DNA of 64,000 nucleotides from Sulfolobus sp. A20 (GTDB taxonomy: Archaea; Thermoproteota; Thermoprotei_A; Sulfolobales; Sulfolobaceae). A program made the translations under genes and the position numbers. The notes under the pieces were generated by a model. It saw only the letters and a list, made by a program, of their open reading frames with translations. It ran no database searches and was not told the origin of the DNA. Within the stretch, counting starts at the first letter, position 1. Each line of letters begins with the position of its first letter. Below are positions 33,319 through 43,250 of this stretch, piece after piece. Where the stretch lies: NCBI RefSeq assembly GCF_001719125.1, contig NZ_CP017006.1, forward strand, positions 2,308,384 through 2,372,383, written 5' to 3'.

Positions 33319-34559
33319 ACTATCAGCTTCCCCGGATTTAGTATGTTATGAGGGTCTATCATCTTCTTGAACTTCTTCATTAAGTCCAATCTGAACTCCT
33401 CATCTACCCTATAATTTACTTCTATAGAATGAATTTCAAATGGAATCCCTTCCTTTAACATTATGTTGTCGATTACGTCGAAATTACTCTTATCAGATAT
33501 AAATACGGTGTAAATTATTATCTCTCCTCTCAAAGTCATCACATCCCCATGAATCAAGACTTTACTGCCCAAAGCCTCCTTGACCTGCTTTACGATTCTA
33601 GAGAAGCTCTCTAAGGGTAACAATCTAACCTCGTAGAAGTACTCTTTAAAACTAGTTAATCTACTCATTGTAACGTAAATTGCTGCAAATGCTAATTCAT
33701 CTAAAAACCTCATGTTGACCTCCTCTCCTAAGCTTAAAGTACTCGCAACTATTACGTTCCATTCACCTATCTTATCTAACCTATCTTTAGCTACCAGTGA
33801 AAGTGCCCCCTTATCTTCTATCGTAATTCTCCTAATCTTATCTCTATACTCTCCCATTTTCTTCAAGTACTTTGAGACTTCTTCTACATCATTGAAGGTT
33901 ATTAGTTGATCCTTCCAGTCCTCGTAATCTACTATTGCCAATTCCGCTGAGGAAATTATACCAGTTGTTCCTGCAGCTTGGGCTATTGCTAAGGTATCCT
34001 TACCTTTTAGCTCATATTTTCCAGTAGGTCCTATAACTTTTATCGAATTTATTCCTCCATTATCGAAGTGATAGCCATATTGAAATGAGCCTATTCCTAC
34101 GTCTCCTCCAGCTATATATCCTCCCAAGGTGGATATGTAAAAACTACTGGGATAAACTCTCAACTCTTTTCCCCTCTTTCTCAAGTACTGTAATGCCTTC
34201 AATACTTTCACACTAGGAGTTACTCTTACCCAATTATCATCTAGCTCTATTACTTCCTTCATTTTGTTAATATCTAACACTATGGTAGAAGGTGAAATAG
34301 GTAAGACTTGTCCTATAGTACTAGTCCCAGCTCCCCTAGCTAATAGTGGTATACGATATATATCACATAGCCTTACGGCATTAGATATGTCATCCTCATC
34401 CTCTGCCATAATGACTCCTATTACTTTTTTACCCATTTTTGACAAAATTGGAGAAACTAAATAAGGAGCCCTAGACTCTTCTTCCAGAATTTTATTGTCA
34501 GTAATAAATTTTTTACCGAACTCCTTTTCAAAAGCCTTAATAGCGATCTCAACTTCCAT
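33315..34559 (-). CDS. FAD-binding oxidoreductase (GlcD/D-2-hydroxyacid dehydrogenase-like)
   Basis: A 414-residue protein, first gene of the operon. The FAD_binding_4 domain contains PLLARGAGTSTIGQVLP and STIVLDINKMKEVIEL, then STLGGYIAGGDVGIGSFQYG. The C-terminal FAD-oxidase domain ends IDPHNILNPGKLIV, the family's terminal signature. No Fe-S cysteine motif is fused. It probably oxidises a 2-hydroxy or amino acid released by the partner hydrolases. A TATA-like atatatt box about 25 bases above ATG 34559 suggests a leaderless transcript divergent from the HTH_10 gene. Confidence 0.85.
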   Translation of the reverse strand: MEVEIAIKAFEKEFGKKFITDNKILEEESRAPYLVSPILSKMGKKVIGVIMAEDEDDISNAVRLCDIYRIPLLARGAGTSTIGQVLPISPSTIVLDINKMKEVIELDDNWVRVTPSVKVLKALQYLRKRGKELRVYPSSFYISTLGGYIAGGDVGIGSFQYGYHFDNGGINSIKVIGPTGKYELKGKDTLAIAQAAGTTGIISSAELAIVDYEDWKDQLITFNDVEEVSKYLKKMGEYRDKIRRITIEDKGALSLVAKDRLDKIGEWNVIVASTLSLGEEVNMRFLDELAFAAIYVTMSRLTSFKEYFYEVRLLPLESFSRIVKQVKEALGSKVLIHGDVMTLRGEIIIYTVFISDKSNFDVIDNIMLKEGIPFEIHSIEVNYRVDEEFRLDLMKKFKKMIDPHNILNPGKLIV

Positions 34560-34577
34560 GAGAATATTTACGTAGAA

Positions 34578-34590
34578 TATATATTAAAGT
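34578..34590 (-). promoter_or_regulatory. Probable TATA box of the FAD oxidase operon
   Basis: The minus strand reads ctttaatatatat, centred about 25 bases above the start. The 161-base gap to the divergent regulator is the likely site of control. Confidence 0.4.
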
Positions 34591-34720
34591 GTGATCTTTG
34601 ACAGTGTAAAAGGGGAAAAGTTTCTAAATGTGACACATCAACATGGATATATTTTCTAAAAAATGTTAAAGCACTAACATAGTAATTCTTAAATAGTATA
34701 AGCAACAGTTCAATATAGGA

Positions 34721-35323
34721 ATGAAAACATTATATAACGTTAAGTTTACAATAATGCACGAAGGATGTTGGACAGAAAGTGTTAACATTAAAGTTAAGAC
34801 CATTAAAATTGATGAGTATAATTCCAAGAAAGTCAGAGTTATAATAGCATCTCCAATAAATTTGGTCAAAAACTTAGAAAATGCGGATAACGTTTATGAA
34901 ATTATTAAGTTCAGAAAGCTTGGTGATGGTTATTTAATAGAATTTGTTGAAGATAGGAGCAATAGTATATCTGGAAAGATTTTAGAGTTGAGTGATAAGG
35001 TCTTATCTTATGAGAACGTGGTTGAGAGAAATACTGAGACGTGGAATTTAGTAGTTACTAACAAAAAGGTTTTAGATGATTTTAACGAGAAGTTTAAAAT
35101 AAACCCTATACAAGTCAAGAAAGTAGGGATAAATGATATCCTAGGAAATAGACTAACTGAGAAGGAGATGAACGTGTTAAGGACCGCAATGATGATGGGT
35201 TATTTAGATTATCCTAGAAAAGTAAAAGCTAAGGATGTAGCTGAAGTTTTAGGAATTTCTAAACAAGATTTCTTATATCATTTAAGGAATGCGTTAAATA
35301 AGATCGTTTTATCCTCTTTTTGA
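34721..35323 (+). CDS. HTH_10 (bat-type) transcriptional regulator
   Basis: A 200-residue protein. The N-terminal sensor-like half begins VKFTIMHEGCWTESVNIKVK, where the HExCW motif recurs in the regulator at 63742. The C-terminal HTH_10 domain reads LTEKEMNVLRTAMMMGYLDY, PRKVKAKDVAEVLGISKQDF and LYHLRNALNKIVL. A TATA-like cttaaatag lies about 28 bases before ATG 34721, so the mRNA is leaderless. It probably controls the divergent FAD oxidase operon and the downstream permease. A partial copy of this gene lies at 10618-11091. Confidence 0.85.
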   Translation: MKTLYNVKFTIMHEGCWTESVNIKVKTIKIDEYNSKKVRVIIASPINLVKNLENADNVYEIIKFRKLGDGYLIEFVEDRSNSISGKILELSDKVLSYENVVERNTETWNLVVTNKKVLDDFNEKFKINPIQVKKVGINDILGNRLTEKEMNVLRTAMMMGYLDYPRKVKAKDVAEVLGISKQDFLYHLRNALNKIVLSSF

Positions 35324-35428
35324 CTGTATAAAAAGTTCACCTTTAACATAGTTAAACACCAAAACGTTAATTTTTCCATTAATAAAAGAAAGATAAAAAA
35401 TAAATATCTTTTCTTAAAAACTAAACAT

Positions 35429-36832
35429 ATGGACGAAAGAAAAGGATTAAAGAGGGACGTTTTAGGTACATGGCTAGTTGCTAGTTATGGAATAGCAGCA
35501 AATGCACCTATTGCAGTAGCTACGTTATATTTTGTAGGTATAGCTGGTTTGGCAGGTGGATCAATGCCTTTAGTCACTATACTCTCCTATTTAATTTATG
35601 CAACTACTTTAGTAGTAGTCTATGAGTGGAGTAAAAATATAGCAGCTTCCTATGGCTACGTGGCAATGATAAAGAAAGGATTAAACAGTAGTTTAGCCTC
35701 ATTCATGGTTGGGTATGGATACATTTACCAATATTTGGTTGCAGGTGCAGCAGGGTTTGGAATATTAGGAGTAGCATCATTTCTTTACCTAGTCTATCCC
35801 TCAATACAGACCACTATGCCTTGGTTATGGGCAGTTATAGCAATAATAGTCACAGTGGAAACTACAATGATTATGTATCTTGGAGTTAAGCCAGGTGGAA
35901 TGATAAATTTAATAATAGGTTTAATTTCAATAATTTTCTTAGTTATCACATCCATTATCTTAATAGTGATTGCGGGAAGTAAAAATACCCTATCACCATT
36001 TACAGCCCAACCGGTTAATGGAAACTGGGTTCTAATCTTAACTTCAATGATATTTGGGATAACGACCTTTGGAGGTGCTACCACACCAATAGGAGTAGCT
36101 GAGGAAGCAAAGATACCTAAAAAGACTTTACCTAAAGCGTTATTAATAGAATTTTTATTATTGGGTTTTGGACTTATACTAAATGCTTACGCTCAAACTG
36201 TCGTATATGGAGTTGATAAAATGTTTGATTACGCTAGTTTACCAGATCCTATGATAATAATTTATAGTAAATACTTTCCTACAGCAGTTGTAATACTTCT
36301 CATTGTATTGGTAGCGTTTATGTTCAACTCATCAACTATCGCCTTTGCGACAAGTGCAAGTAGAATGGTCTATGGTATGTCACGGGATAACGTCCTCTAT
36401 CCTAAGACCTTCTCTAAAATAAATAAGTATGGTGTACCGGGAAATGCGATAATACTAATAGGCGCAATTGCCGGAACCTTAAGCTTAATTAGCGGTTATA
36501 TATTAGGTCCACTTGAGGCTAGTATATTCCTCATCACTTTTGGATCATTCTATGTAGCATTCGGTCATTTGTTCGCAGCAATTGGATTGATGAAGTATAA
36601 AATTAGTATGAAAGAGAAATTAAACTTGTTAAAACATATCGTAGTTCCTATAATATCGGCATTAGTATATATTTTGACGATATACTTTGGAACTTATCCA
36701 GCTCCAGCCTTTCCATTAAATATCGCAGTTTATTTAGCTTGGGCTGTACTATTTATACACGGTCTAGTGTACTATATATTAAAGAAAAAGAACCCCGAGA
36801 TTATGAAGAAGTTCGGTGATTTCAGTTTATGA
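35429..36832 (+). CDS. APC superfamily amino acid permease
   Basis: A 467-residue membrane protein with about twelve hydrophobic helices. Helix 1 GTWLVASYGIAANAPIAV and the helix 6 region FGITTFGGATTPIGVAEEAK match the unwound substrate-binding helices of APC carriers. The signature KIPKKTLPKALL-like loop (AKIPKKTLPKALL) follows. AtaTATA-like aaaaataaatatc lies about 27 bases before ATG 35429, suggesting a leaderless message. Together with the adjacent peptidase and oxidase it probably imports an amino acid or derivative that they degrade. Confidence 0.88.
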   Translation: MDERKGLKRDVLGTWLVASYGIAANAPIAVATLYFVGIAGLAGGSMPLVTILSYLIYATTLVVVYEWSKNIAASYGYVAMIKKGLNSSLASFMVGYGYIYQYLVAGAAGFGILGVASFLYLVYPSIQTTMPWLWAVIAIIVTVETTMIMYLGVKPGGMINLIIGLISIIFLVITSIILIVIAGSKNTLSPFTAQPVNGNWVLILTSMIFGITTFGGATTPIGVAEEAKIPKKTLPKALLIEFLLLGFGLILNAYAQTVVYGVDKMFDYASLPDPMIIIYSKYFPTAVVILLIVLVAFMFNSSTIAFATSASRMVYGMSRDNVLYPKTFSKINKYGVPGNAIILIGAIAGTLSLISGYILGPLEASIFLITFGSFYVAFGHLFAAIGLMKYKISMKEKLNLLKHIVVPIISALVYILTIYFGTYPAPAFPLNIAVYLAWAVLFIHGLVYYILKKKNPEIMKKFGDFSL

Positions 36833-36919
36833 CAAATAAAAGATAAGCCTAATTAGGGTGGGAAGGAGATCAGCTTTATTTAACGATTAGGAGAAAGAGC
36901 TGATAATGAGTCTGCAAGA

Positions 36920-37893
36920 ACTTATACCCATCTTGATTATTATGAAATTAGATTTGTTAGATACTTCTAAAACTATTCAACTGATGAGAGAGTAGTGAAA
37001 GGAAAGGTTTTTTATTCTACGACAATTGAGGTAATTATTGTAACTCCTTCTTTCTCCAACTCCTCCTTAATCTTCCTTTCAACGTAGTTTGCTATTAAGA
37101 ACAGTTTTACTGGCTTGTTGAAGAGTTGTGGGACTAACTTCTTTCTAATAAGTATTTGCTCTAAAGCACCCTCATCAGCAAAGTTCTTAACTTCAAAGAC
37201 ATAAACGTAATCATCAGTCTCATAAAAATCAACCTCAAATATCCTACCCTTATCTATAACGCCAAGAGTATCAACAATACTACCGTGCTTAACATTATTT
37301 GGATTTATCCCATGCAACTCCAAAGCCTCCTTATAAACCATCATAATAGTCCTCTCCAAACCCTTACCAGCCCTACTAGTAAAACTACCAATCTCAGTAG
37401 CAAGCTTACTCATAAGCTTAGAATTCTCCCTAATAGCCTCTCCCTGCTCCTTTACAGCTTCTTGTAGACTTTTGATCGCTTCCCCCTGCTGTTTTACTGC
37501 TTCTTGTAGGCTTTTAATAGCCTCCCCATGTTCTTTTAAAATTTCACCTTGTTGTTTAATAGCATCTTGTAGGCTTTTAATAGCTTCCCCGTGTTCTTTT
37601 AAAATTTCTCCTTGTTTCTTAACAGTTTCTTGTAAGCTTTTGATCGCCTCTCCTTGTTGTTTTACAGTCTCTTCTAGGCTTTTGATCGTTTCTTGTAGGC
37701 TTTTTATGGCGCTGCTGTTCTCTTCTAATTTCTTTATTACTACTTCGTCTTTTAGCTTGTCGTAAATTTTGTTTGCTAATGCTGATATGAATTTAGGATC
37801 ATTTAACAGCTTTTCAATCATCTCGTCAGTCTCAATTGCCATACAGTTTTAATCTTTAAAGAAAGGGCTTAATATTTATTTCCTTTCCGAAAC
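36920..37893. repeat. Duplicated cassette, copy 2 (pairs with 11138-12091)
   Basis: The low end begins acttatacccatcttgatt and the high end finishes atttatttcctttccgaaac. It contains the second coiled-coil nuclease gene and its promoter. Confidence 0.6.
37012..37842 (-). CDS. Coiled-coil protein with C-terminal PD-(D/E)XK nuclease-like domain (DUF3782-like), paralogue
   Basis: 276 residues, nearly identical to the 11231 protein in the head and C-terminal domain. The coil has about thirteen heptads in a different order (ETIKSLE, EAVKQQG, DAIKQQG). The C-terminal domain keeps RIFEVDFYETDD and VYVFEVKNF. Differences concentrate in the heptad region, showing repeat-unit gain, loss or conversion. 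A TATA-like taatatttat precedes ATG 37842 by about 28 bases. Confidence 0.8.
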   Translation of the reverse strand: MAIETDEMIEKLLNDPKFISALANKIYDKLKDEVVIKKLEENSSAIKSLQETIKSLEETVKQQGEAIKSLQETVKKQGEILKEHGEAIKSLQDAIKQQGEILKEHGEAIKSLQEAVKQQGEAIKSLQEAVKEQGEAIRENSKLMSKLATEIGSFTSRAGKGLERTIMMVYKEALELHGINPNNVKHGSIVDTLGVIDKGRIFEVDFYETDDYVYVFEVKNFADEGALEQILIRKKLVPQLFNKPVKLFLIANYVERKIKEELEKEGVTIITSIVVE

Positions 37894-37988
37894 CTAACTT
37901 CCTCTCCTTAAGGAGATCCCCCTAATTGGTTCTCATAAGAGTGGTAGTAGAGAAGCTTAGAGAATTATTGTTGCAACAATGCGTCTCT

Positions 37989-38033
37989 GACCTCTTCTTG
38001 TCTTAAAGGGCGAGGCTTGCCCTTCCTTTGTCA
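37989..38033. repeat. 45-base IS200/IS605-derived repeat
   Basis: gacctcttcttgtcttaaag then ggcgaggcttgcccttcctt and tgtca. This is the second full copy of the 25621 repeat. Confidence 0.55.
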
Positions 38034-38082
38034 GTGGGCAGTATAGTTCACAAAATCAGATCCCCTTTGGGACTAGCGGAAT

Positions 38083-38661
38083 TCAGCTTTCTAATTTTCT
38101 TATTTTCTCTATCAAATATCTAGATATTATTATGAATATGATAGCAAAGATTATGAGAGCAATAAAAGGGTTGAGACTTAAAATATTAGCCTTAGTAATT
38201 CCAATATAAACAATTACTGATAGTGTAAACGCTAAAGTAATGATGGAAATTATTGACCTTGACAAGGCACTTAACTCACTCTCTATTTCCTTTTTATCAA
38301 AGCCCTTAAGATTAAACTCTTTGACGTATCTACTATATAACTTATCCATGTAAGCTAATATTAGAGAGTACTCTGGTGCTATTATTGACCCATTAAAGAG
38401 AGGTATATCGCTTATCCTTATTAGGGCTATATGAAAGACAAAAGGTATATAGCCTTGAGATAAAATTGAGATGAAGGAGGTTAATATCAGCGAGAACCAT
38501 GAAGCGTAGTGAAGATTATTCCTTAAGAGACTGATGGCTCCAATCGCACCTATAATAGAAATTATTACAATTCCTAATGTGGTATATCCCATTAAGAGAA
38601 TAATTATGAAAGGTAACATGGGAAGTATAATAGATAAAGAAATTAGTGTAGGCCTCATCAT
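38083..38661 (-). CDS. Membrane protein, last gene of the MoxR/DUF58 operon
   Basis: 192 residues with about six hydrophobic helices (ILPMLPFIIILLMGYTTL, IVIISIIGAIGAISLL, YASWFSLILTSFISIL). A short charged loop KEFNLKGFDKKEIESELSAL lies in the middle. No family recognised. It overlaps the DUF58 gene by 4 bases. Confidence 0.65.
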   Translation of the reverse strand: MMRPTLISLSIILPMLPFIIILLMGYTTLGIVIISIIGAIGAISLLRNNLHYASWFSLILTSFISILSQGYIPFVFHIALIRISDIPLFNGSIIAPEYSLILAYMDKLYSRYVKEFNLKGFDKKEIESELSALSRSIISIITLAFTLSVIVYIGITKANILSLNPFIALIIFAIIFIIISRYLIEKIRKLES

Positions 38662-39944
38662 AAATCAGCCATGTACTTTGATATCTTAGCTACAACCTTA
38701 CCGATACTCTCACAGACTGGATCCCAGCTTACTACTTTTGCATTACTTGGCAACTTCTCATAAATTAGCTCTTTCTTATCTCTTATAAACCACTCGTTAC
38801 AAGGATTTCCCTCTACTACGTTTTTTAGTAATATATTATCTGGTATTATATCAACTATAATTACTCTTTTATTAGAAAAAACGCTAGACAAGTAAGCTAA
38901 GTTGTTTTCCATTAGATTTGTGACTATGATCATTATTGGTTTCATTGAACTCCACGCTTTTAATACACTCTTATCAATTACTCCCGTATAAGCTGGGTAT
39001 CCTCTTACTCTCATTAGAGCACTCATTAATCTATAATATTGGTCCGAATCAGAACTCGGAATTACTTTCTCCCCAGAAGGAATAGTCCATAAGCCAACGT
39101 TATAACCTTGCCTCAATAATACCTTACTTAAAGAGAGGATAAGAGATATTCCATACTCTAGTGAGTTCTCGACCTCAGTTCCGAACCTCATCATCCAACT
39201 TCTATCTAATAATATGATAATACTTCTAACTCCTTCCCTTTCGTATTCATTGATCATTAACTCGTTCCCAGGATTTCTCGCCGTTGCCTTCCAGTTAATG
39301 AACTTATAGGGATCTCCTATTTCATATTTCCTTATTGACTTAAAGTCAGTTGAATAAGGTCCGACTTTTGATGGGGAAAATCTAGGGAAGGCTTCCTTAG
39401 GCTTAATGTTGTTGGGTATTCTATAAATTATCTTTATTTTAGGCAATACTTTTACTTCTTCTTTTATGTTGATAGAATCCTTGATTATTTCATGAGCACC
39501 AAAGGGATGATAAAAAGTATATTCAACTTTATCTAATGGATAAACCCCTCTCTTTAACGCCTTCAAAGTATATTCAAAGTCCTTATTAACCCTTTTAAAT
39601 CCCTTAAATATTACGTGAACGTTCGTACCTTTAACGAGTTCAAAGCCTTCAGCCATTTGAGTCTTTGGTATGGGAGGTGATCTAAAGATTATTAATCCAA
39701 ATCCTTTTTCCAAGTTTACATTGACCTTGACTTTTAACTCATCTCCCACGTAGATAACATTTTTTTCAACGCTTACTGAAATATGTATTAGCGGTCTCTC
39801 ATCTAGATTTAGGGCTAGGAAAATTATAAATAAAGGGAAAAGTATTGCGATTATATACCATTTAGAGGTAGTCATTACTAGAACTAACGCCATGAATATT
39901 GGTAGTATTGAAAGAATGATAATAGTCTTGTTTAGTTCCTTCAT
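38658..39944 (-). CDS. DUF58 domain protein (MoxR-associated)
   Basis: I place the start at ATG 39944 (MKELNKTIIILSILP), 7 bases after the MoxR stop; the frame also opens upstream at 39986. Two N-terminal membrane helices precede a beta domain. The DUF58 core has SIRKYEIGDPYKFINWKATA, RNPGNELMINEYE and a von Willebrand A-like ILLDRSWMMRFG. DUF58 proteins accompany MoxR ATPases and are thought to help assemble or insert metal or cofactor into partner proteins. The neighbours here are consistent with that. Confidence 0.85.
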   Translation of the reverse strand: MKELNKTIIILSILPIFMALVLVMTTSKWYIIAILFPLFIIFLALNLDERPLIHISVSVEKNVIYVGDELKVKVNVNLEKGFGLIIFRSPPIPKTQMAEGFELVKGTNVHVIFKGFKRVNKDFEYTLKALKRGVYPLDKVEYTFYHPFGAHEIIKDSINIKEEVKVLPKIKIIYRIPNNIKPKEAFPRFSPSKVGPYSTDFKSIRKYEIGDPYKFINWKATARNPGNELMINEYEREGVRSIIILLDRSWMMRFGTEVENSLEYGISLILSLSKVLLRQGYNVGLWTIPSGEKVIPSSDSDQYYRLMSALMRVRGYPAYTGVIDKSVLKAWSSMKPIMIIVTNLMENNLAYLSSVFSNKRVIIVDIIPDNILLKNVVEGNPCNEWFIRDKKELIYEKLPSNAKVVSWDPVCESIGKVVAKISKYMADL

Positions 39945-39951
39945 TGCAATC

Positions 39952-40899
39952 TCACTTCGGTACTGGAAGTTTATTAAGATATTCAAAGATTATTTCCTCT
40001 CCCTTAACTCCTTCAAGCGATATCTCAGGCTTCAACACTATTCTATGTGACAATACTTCAATGGCTACCCTCTTCACGTCATCTGGTATCACGTAATCTC
40101 TTCCCTCTATGAAGGCAACACTCCTACTTACGCTCATCAAAGATATCAATGCCCTAGGGCTAGGTCCAGCTAAAATCCTAGGATCATCTCTTATAGTCTT
40201 AAAACTAACAATGTATTTCATCACTTCATCACTAACTTTAACGCCATATTCTATTAAGTTCCTAATCTTTATCAGATCGCTTTCACTCATCATAACCTTT
40301 ATTTGTGATAGGGGATCATTACTACGCCACGAGATCCTCCTCTTCAATAACTCAACTTCGTCTTTGGGATAGCCTAACTTAATCCTTATCAAGAATCTGT
40401 CTAACTGAGCCTCTGGTAGTGGATAAGTTCCCTCCAATTCTATTGGGTTTTGAGTTGCAACTACTATGAACGGATTTGGGAGTTTAATCGTCTCTCCCTC
40501 AATTGTGACTTGCCCTTCTTGCATAGCTTCTAAGAGTGCCGATTGAACCTTAGGTGGAGCCCTATTTATTTCATCAGCTAAGATGAAGTTGGCAAAGATA
40601 GGTCCTAGAACGGTCTCAAATGTTCCCTTATCTTGTCTCCATACCTTAGTACCTATTATATCGCTAGGTAATAAATCTGGAGTGAACTGTATTCTACTGT
40701 ATTTCAGTCCAAGTACTTTAGCTAAAACCTTAGAGAGGAAAGTCTTACCTATACCCGGTACGTCTTCCATTAAAACGTGTCCGTTAGCTAATATTGACGC
40801 AATTATCTTAACTATTACCTCCCTTTCACCAACGAAATACTTCATAATCTCGTCAATGACTTCATTAACTTTTTTCGTCATGTAAGATATTTCACTCAC
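39952..40899 (-). CDS. MoxR family AAA+ ATPase
   Basis: 315 residues. Walker A is EDVPGIGKTFLSK, Walker B FILADEINRAPPKVQSAL, and sensor 1 FIVVATQNPIELEGTYPLPE; LLEAMQEGQVTI is a MoxR hallmark. An arginine in QLDRFLIRI follows. The C-terminal lid includes GPSPRALISL. It is a likely chaperone-like ATPase acting with the DUF58 protein on the operon's membrane and secreted partners. Confidence 0.93.
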   Translation of the reverse strand: MSEISYMTKKVNEVIDEIMKYFVGEREVIVKIIASILANGHVLMEDVPGIGKTFLSKVLAKVLGLKYSRIQFTPDLLPSDIIGTKVWRQDKGTFETVLGPIFANFILADEINRAPPKVQSALLEAMQEGQVTIEGETIKLPNPFIVVATQNPIELEGTYPLPEAQLDRFLIRIKLGYPKDEVELLKRRISWRSNDPLSQIKVMMSESDLIKIRNLIEYGVKVSDEVMKYIVSFKTIRDDPRILAGPSPRALISLMSVSRSVAFIEGRDYVIPDDVKRVAIEVLSHRIVLKPEISLEGVKGEEIIFEYLNKLPVPK

Positions 40900-40915
40900 A
40901 TGAAGAATATAGTGT

Positions 40916-41944
40916 CTAAGTATTTTTATTTACCGCCAATACCTCTCTCAGCAACTCCTTAACTAAGTTAAGCCTTTTCTGAATTTCCCTCTCAATGACC
41001 TTTCTGTTAACCCTTTTTTTATCTTGAGGATAAGTTGTTGTATAGTTAACTAAGTTGCTTAGTTTAACTAAAATCTCCTCATAGGATAATCCATCCTTAG
41101 TCAGCTCGTAAGTTAAGTACGTTATTAACTTCTCTTTCCTCCCGTACGTAACAAACTCCTTTATTGCACTATCTAGCCTAACGAATTCTGGAGTTAGAAC
41201 TAGATTTTCCTTACGTTGATATTTTTCATAAATTTCCTCACTTATCCTCTCGACAGTCTTAACACCACTATTATAAAGTCGATATGCCGTAAACGCAATT
41301 AAAAGTGAGGCGATTATTGTAAACGCAATAATTACGTAAGTGTTATCTTGGGCTGGTTTAGGAATAATCAATACTGTGTAAAACAAGCCTATCCCGAATG
41401 CAGATATTAACAAAAAGGTTAGATTGTCCGTTATCCAGACGTAGTTCTTACTTAAGGCTGGTAAGGGAGATGCAATAAGGTAAACTAATGATACGGCTAA
41501 GAAGGGATAAAACAAAGGAGCATATATTCCAAACAAGTACGCTAAGCCTAAGAAGAGGAAGAACCTTGAAGCGTACTTTATAGAATCCATTAGTTCTACC
41601 TTATCCACTTCCTTTTCTAAACGAGCTACGAATTGACTTATTAAGAGTAAAGTTAGAAAACTTATGAAATAACCTATAACGTATGTCTTAAAAGCTGAAG
41701 TTAGATAACTAGATAACGTGCTAAAAAACAAGTAGGTGAACACTGATGGAGCTACAACTCTCTTTAAGGCTATGGAAGTTAAGCCTTTGAGAAAGTCTCC
41801 TATTAACATTGCTGTTACCATAGCTATCGACGGAATTAATATGAGAGTAACTAAGTAAAACCCTAAAGTATGTAGAAGGAGTAAGAATAAAGGAATCAAG
41901 GCAAATAAAATTATGTAAACTATAATGTAATTACGAATTTTCAC
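40916..41944 (-). CDS. Membrane protein of the MoxR operon
   Basis: 342 residues with about nine hydrophobic helices and a C-terminal cytoplasmic region of roughly 120 residues (DSAIKEFVTYGRKEKLITYL, QKRLNLVKELLREVLAV). It overlaps the upstream gene by 14 bases and precedes moxR by 16. No named family recognised; the position suits the membrane component often found between MoxR and DUF4129 genes. Confidence 0.65.
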   Translation of the reverse strand: MKIRNYIIVYIILFALIPLFLLLLHTLGFYLVTLILIPSIAMVTAMLIGDFLKGLTSIALKRVVAPSVFTYLFFSTLSSYLTSAFKTYVIGYFISFLTLLLISQFVARLEKEVDKVELMDSIKYASRFFLFLGLAYLFGIYAPLFYPFLAVSLVYLIASPLPALSKNYVWITDNLTFLLISAFGIGLFYTVLIIPKPAQDNTYVIIAFTIIASLLIAFTAYRLYNSGVKTVERISEEIYEKYQRKENLVLTPEFVRLDSAIKEFVTYGRKEKLITYLTYELTKDGLSYEEILVKLSNLVNYTTTYPQDKKRVNRKVIEREIQKRLNLVKELLREVLAVNKNT

Positions 41945-43037
41945 AGATTATCACCTTGTTGAAGGTTCTGCCTATTGCCCTCAAGAACTCCTCGTATCTT
42001 ACCCTATCCACGTTTTTATGCCCATATTTCACGTCTTCAAAAGTCCTTATAATTGTATTTGAATCATAAGAGCTTTCCCTCATGATCTCTCTTATGGTTT
42101 TAGGGCTTTCCACATCACCTATGTTGACTCTTATTAACCTTATCACGTCTTCATCATAGTTAACTCCCCTTATAAAGAATGTCTTCTCATCTCCTTTCTC
42201 ATTAATCGCTTTTATAGCATAGCATCCTGGTTCAGGCATGTAAAGCTTGTTGTCAGCTATCATACCTTTATTCCCCATATTTACCAATCTATAGCCCTCC
42301 TTTTTCAAGTGAACTGGGAGAGGCGTTCTGTAATCCCATATCAATGGTAGATCGTTTGCAATAGGTAGTCCTATTATATCACTTCCTCCCCAGCCTTTAA
42401 AGGACGCTAATATCTCCTTAGGTAGTAGTTTAACCTCCTCCTTCTCTTCATTAGATGTAACTTGCTGTGTAACTTTCTTAGGTAATGAAACTTGAGAGCT
42501 CATCTGTGGCATTTGAGGTGTGTTCAGCCTAATTGTCTTCCTCGCAATAAAGAATGAACTAGTAGCTAATATTATTACTACTAATGCGAGTAATATTATG
42601 TAAAGTAATGGCGGTATTGTAACAGTTACTATCGTTGACTGATTATTACCCCCACTACTTCCCGATGACTCACCATTACCGTTTCCTACTCCATTCCCTT
42701 GTCCAGATCCTAAACTATTACCTTTTCCACTACCTAATCTTGGCAATTTTACATTAGGAATATGTATTTGTGGAAGTATTATTGGCACTGATACTAGTTT
42801 AACGTTCTCGACACTAGCGTTATAAAGTGAGTATTTGAAATTATACGTAATGTTAGGTAGAGTGTAATTAATCGTAGGAAGATTTGGTATGTGAATCCCA
42901 TTACCTCCTCCACCTCCATTATTACCTAAGTTAACCCCCTTACTTTGGTTATTCACTGTGATCACATTAATTGATGACGCTAATATCCAAGCAACTATTA
43001 GACCTACTATAAGTATTATGATGGCAATCTTATTCAT
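41931..43037 (-). CDS. Membrane-anchored DUF4129-like protein, first gene of the MoxR operon
   Basis: 368 residues. An N-terminal helix (IAIIILIVGLIVAWIL) is followed by an extracytoplasmic part rich in Asn and Gly (GVNLGNNGGGGGNGIHIP, GNGVGNGNGESSGSSGG). A second helix (LLYIILLALVVIILATSS) and a cytoplasmic domain follow, ending with RTFEDVKYGHKNVDRVRYEE, a DUF4129-like pattern. A TATA-like ttaatataat about 28 bases above ATG 43037 marks the promoter of the five-gene operon. No transglutaminase domain is seen. Confidence 0.65.
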   Translation of the reverse strand: MNKIAIIILIVGLIVAWILASSINVITVNNQSKGVNLGNNGGGGGNGIHIPNLPTINYTLPNITYNFKYSLYNASVENVKLVSVPIILPQIHIPNVKLPRLGSGKGNSLGSGQGNGVGNGNGESSGSSGGNNQSTIVTVTIPPLLYIILLALVVIILATSSFFIARKTIRLNTPQMPQMSSQVSLPKKVTQQVTSNEEKEEVKLLPKEILASFKGWGGSDIIGLPIANDLPLIWDYRTPLPVHLKKEGYRLVNMGNKGMIADNKLYMPEPGCYAIKAINEKGDEKTFFIRGVNYDEDVIRLIRVNIGDVESPKTIREIMRESSYDSNTIIRTFEDVKYGHKNVDRVRYEEFLRAIGRTFNKVIICENS

Positions 43038-43117
43038 AAATATAATTTCCTAATAGTATTATATTAAATCTTTCATAACCAGATAGGCACGAGGAATAGT
43101 TTTTAAGCCTTAATGGA

Positions 43118-43157
43118 GACTTCCTCCCCGACAGTCAAGCTTTCCTCACTTTGTAAC
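43118..43157. repeat. Short repeat of the TnpB-end type
   Basis: gacttcctccccgacagtc then aagctttcctcactttgtaa. Relatives occur at 12500, 45889 and 57596. Confidence 0.45.
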
Positions 43158-43250
43158 TTCAAACGTATTTATGTTGGTTACGAAAAGACTAAGAAAAAAC
43201 TTCAAGAATCCTAATTAGCTTACGTATTAACCTGCAGATCCTTAACTATC

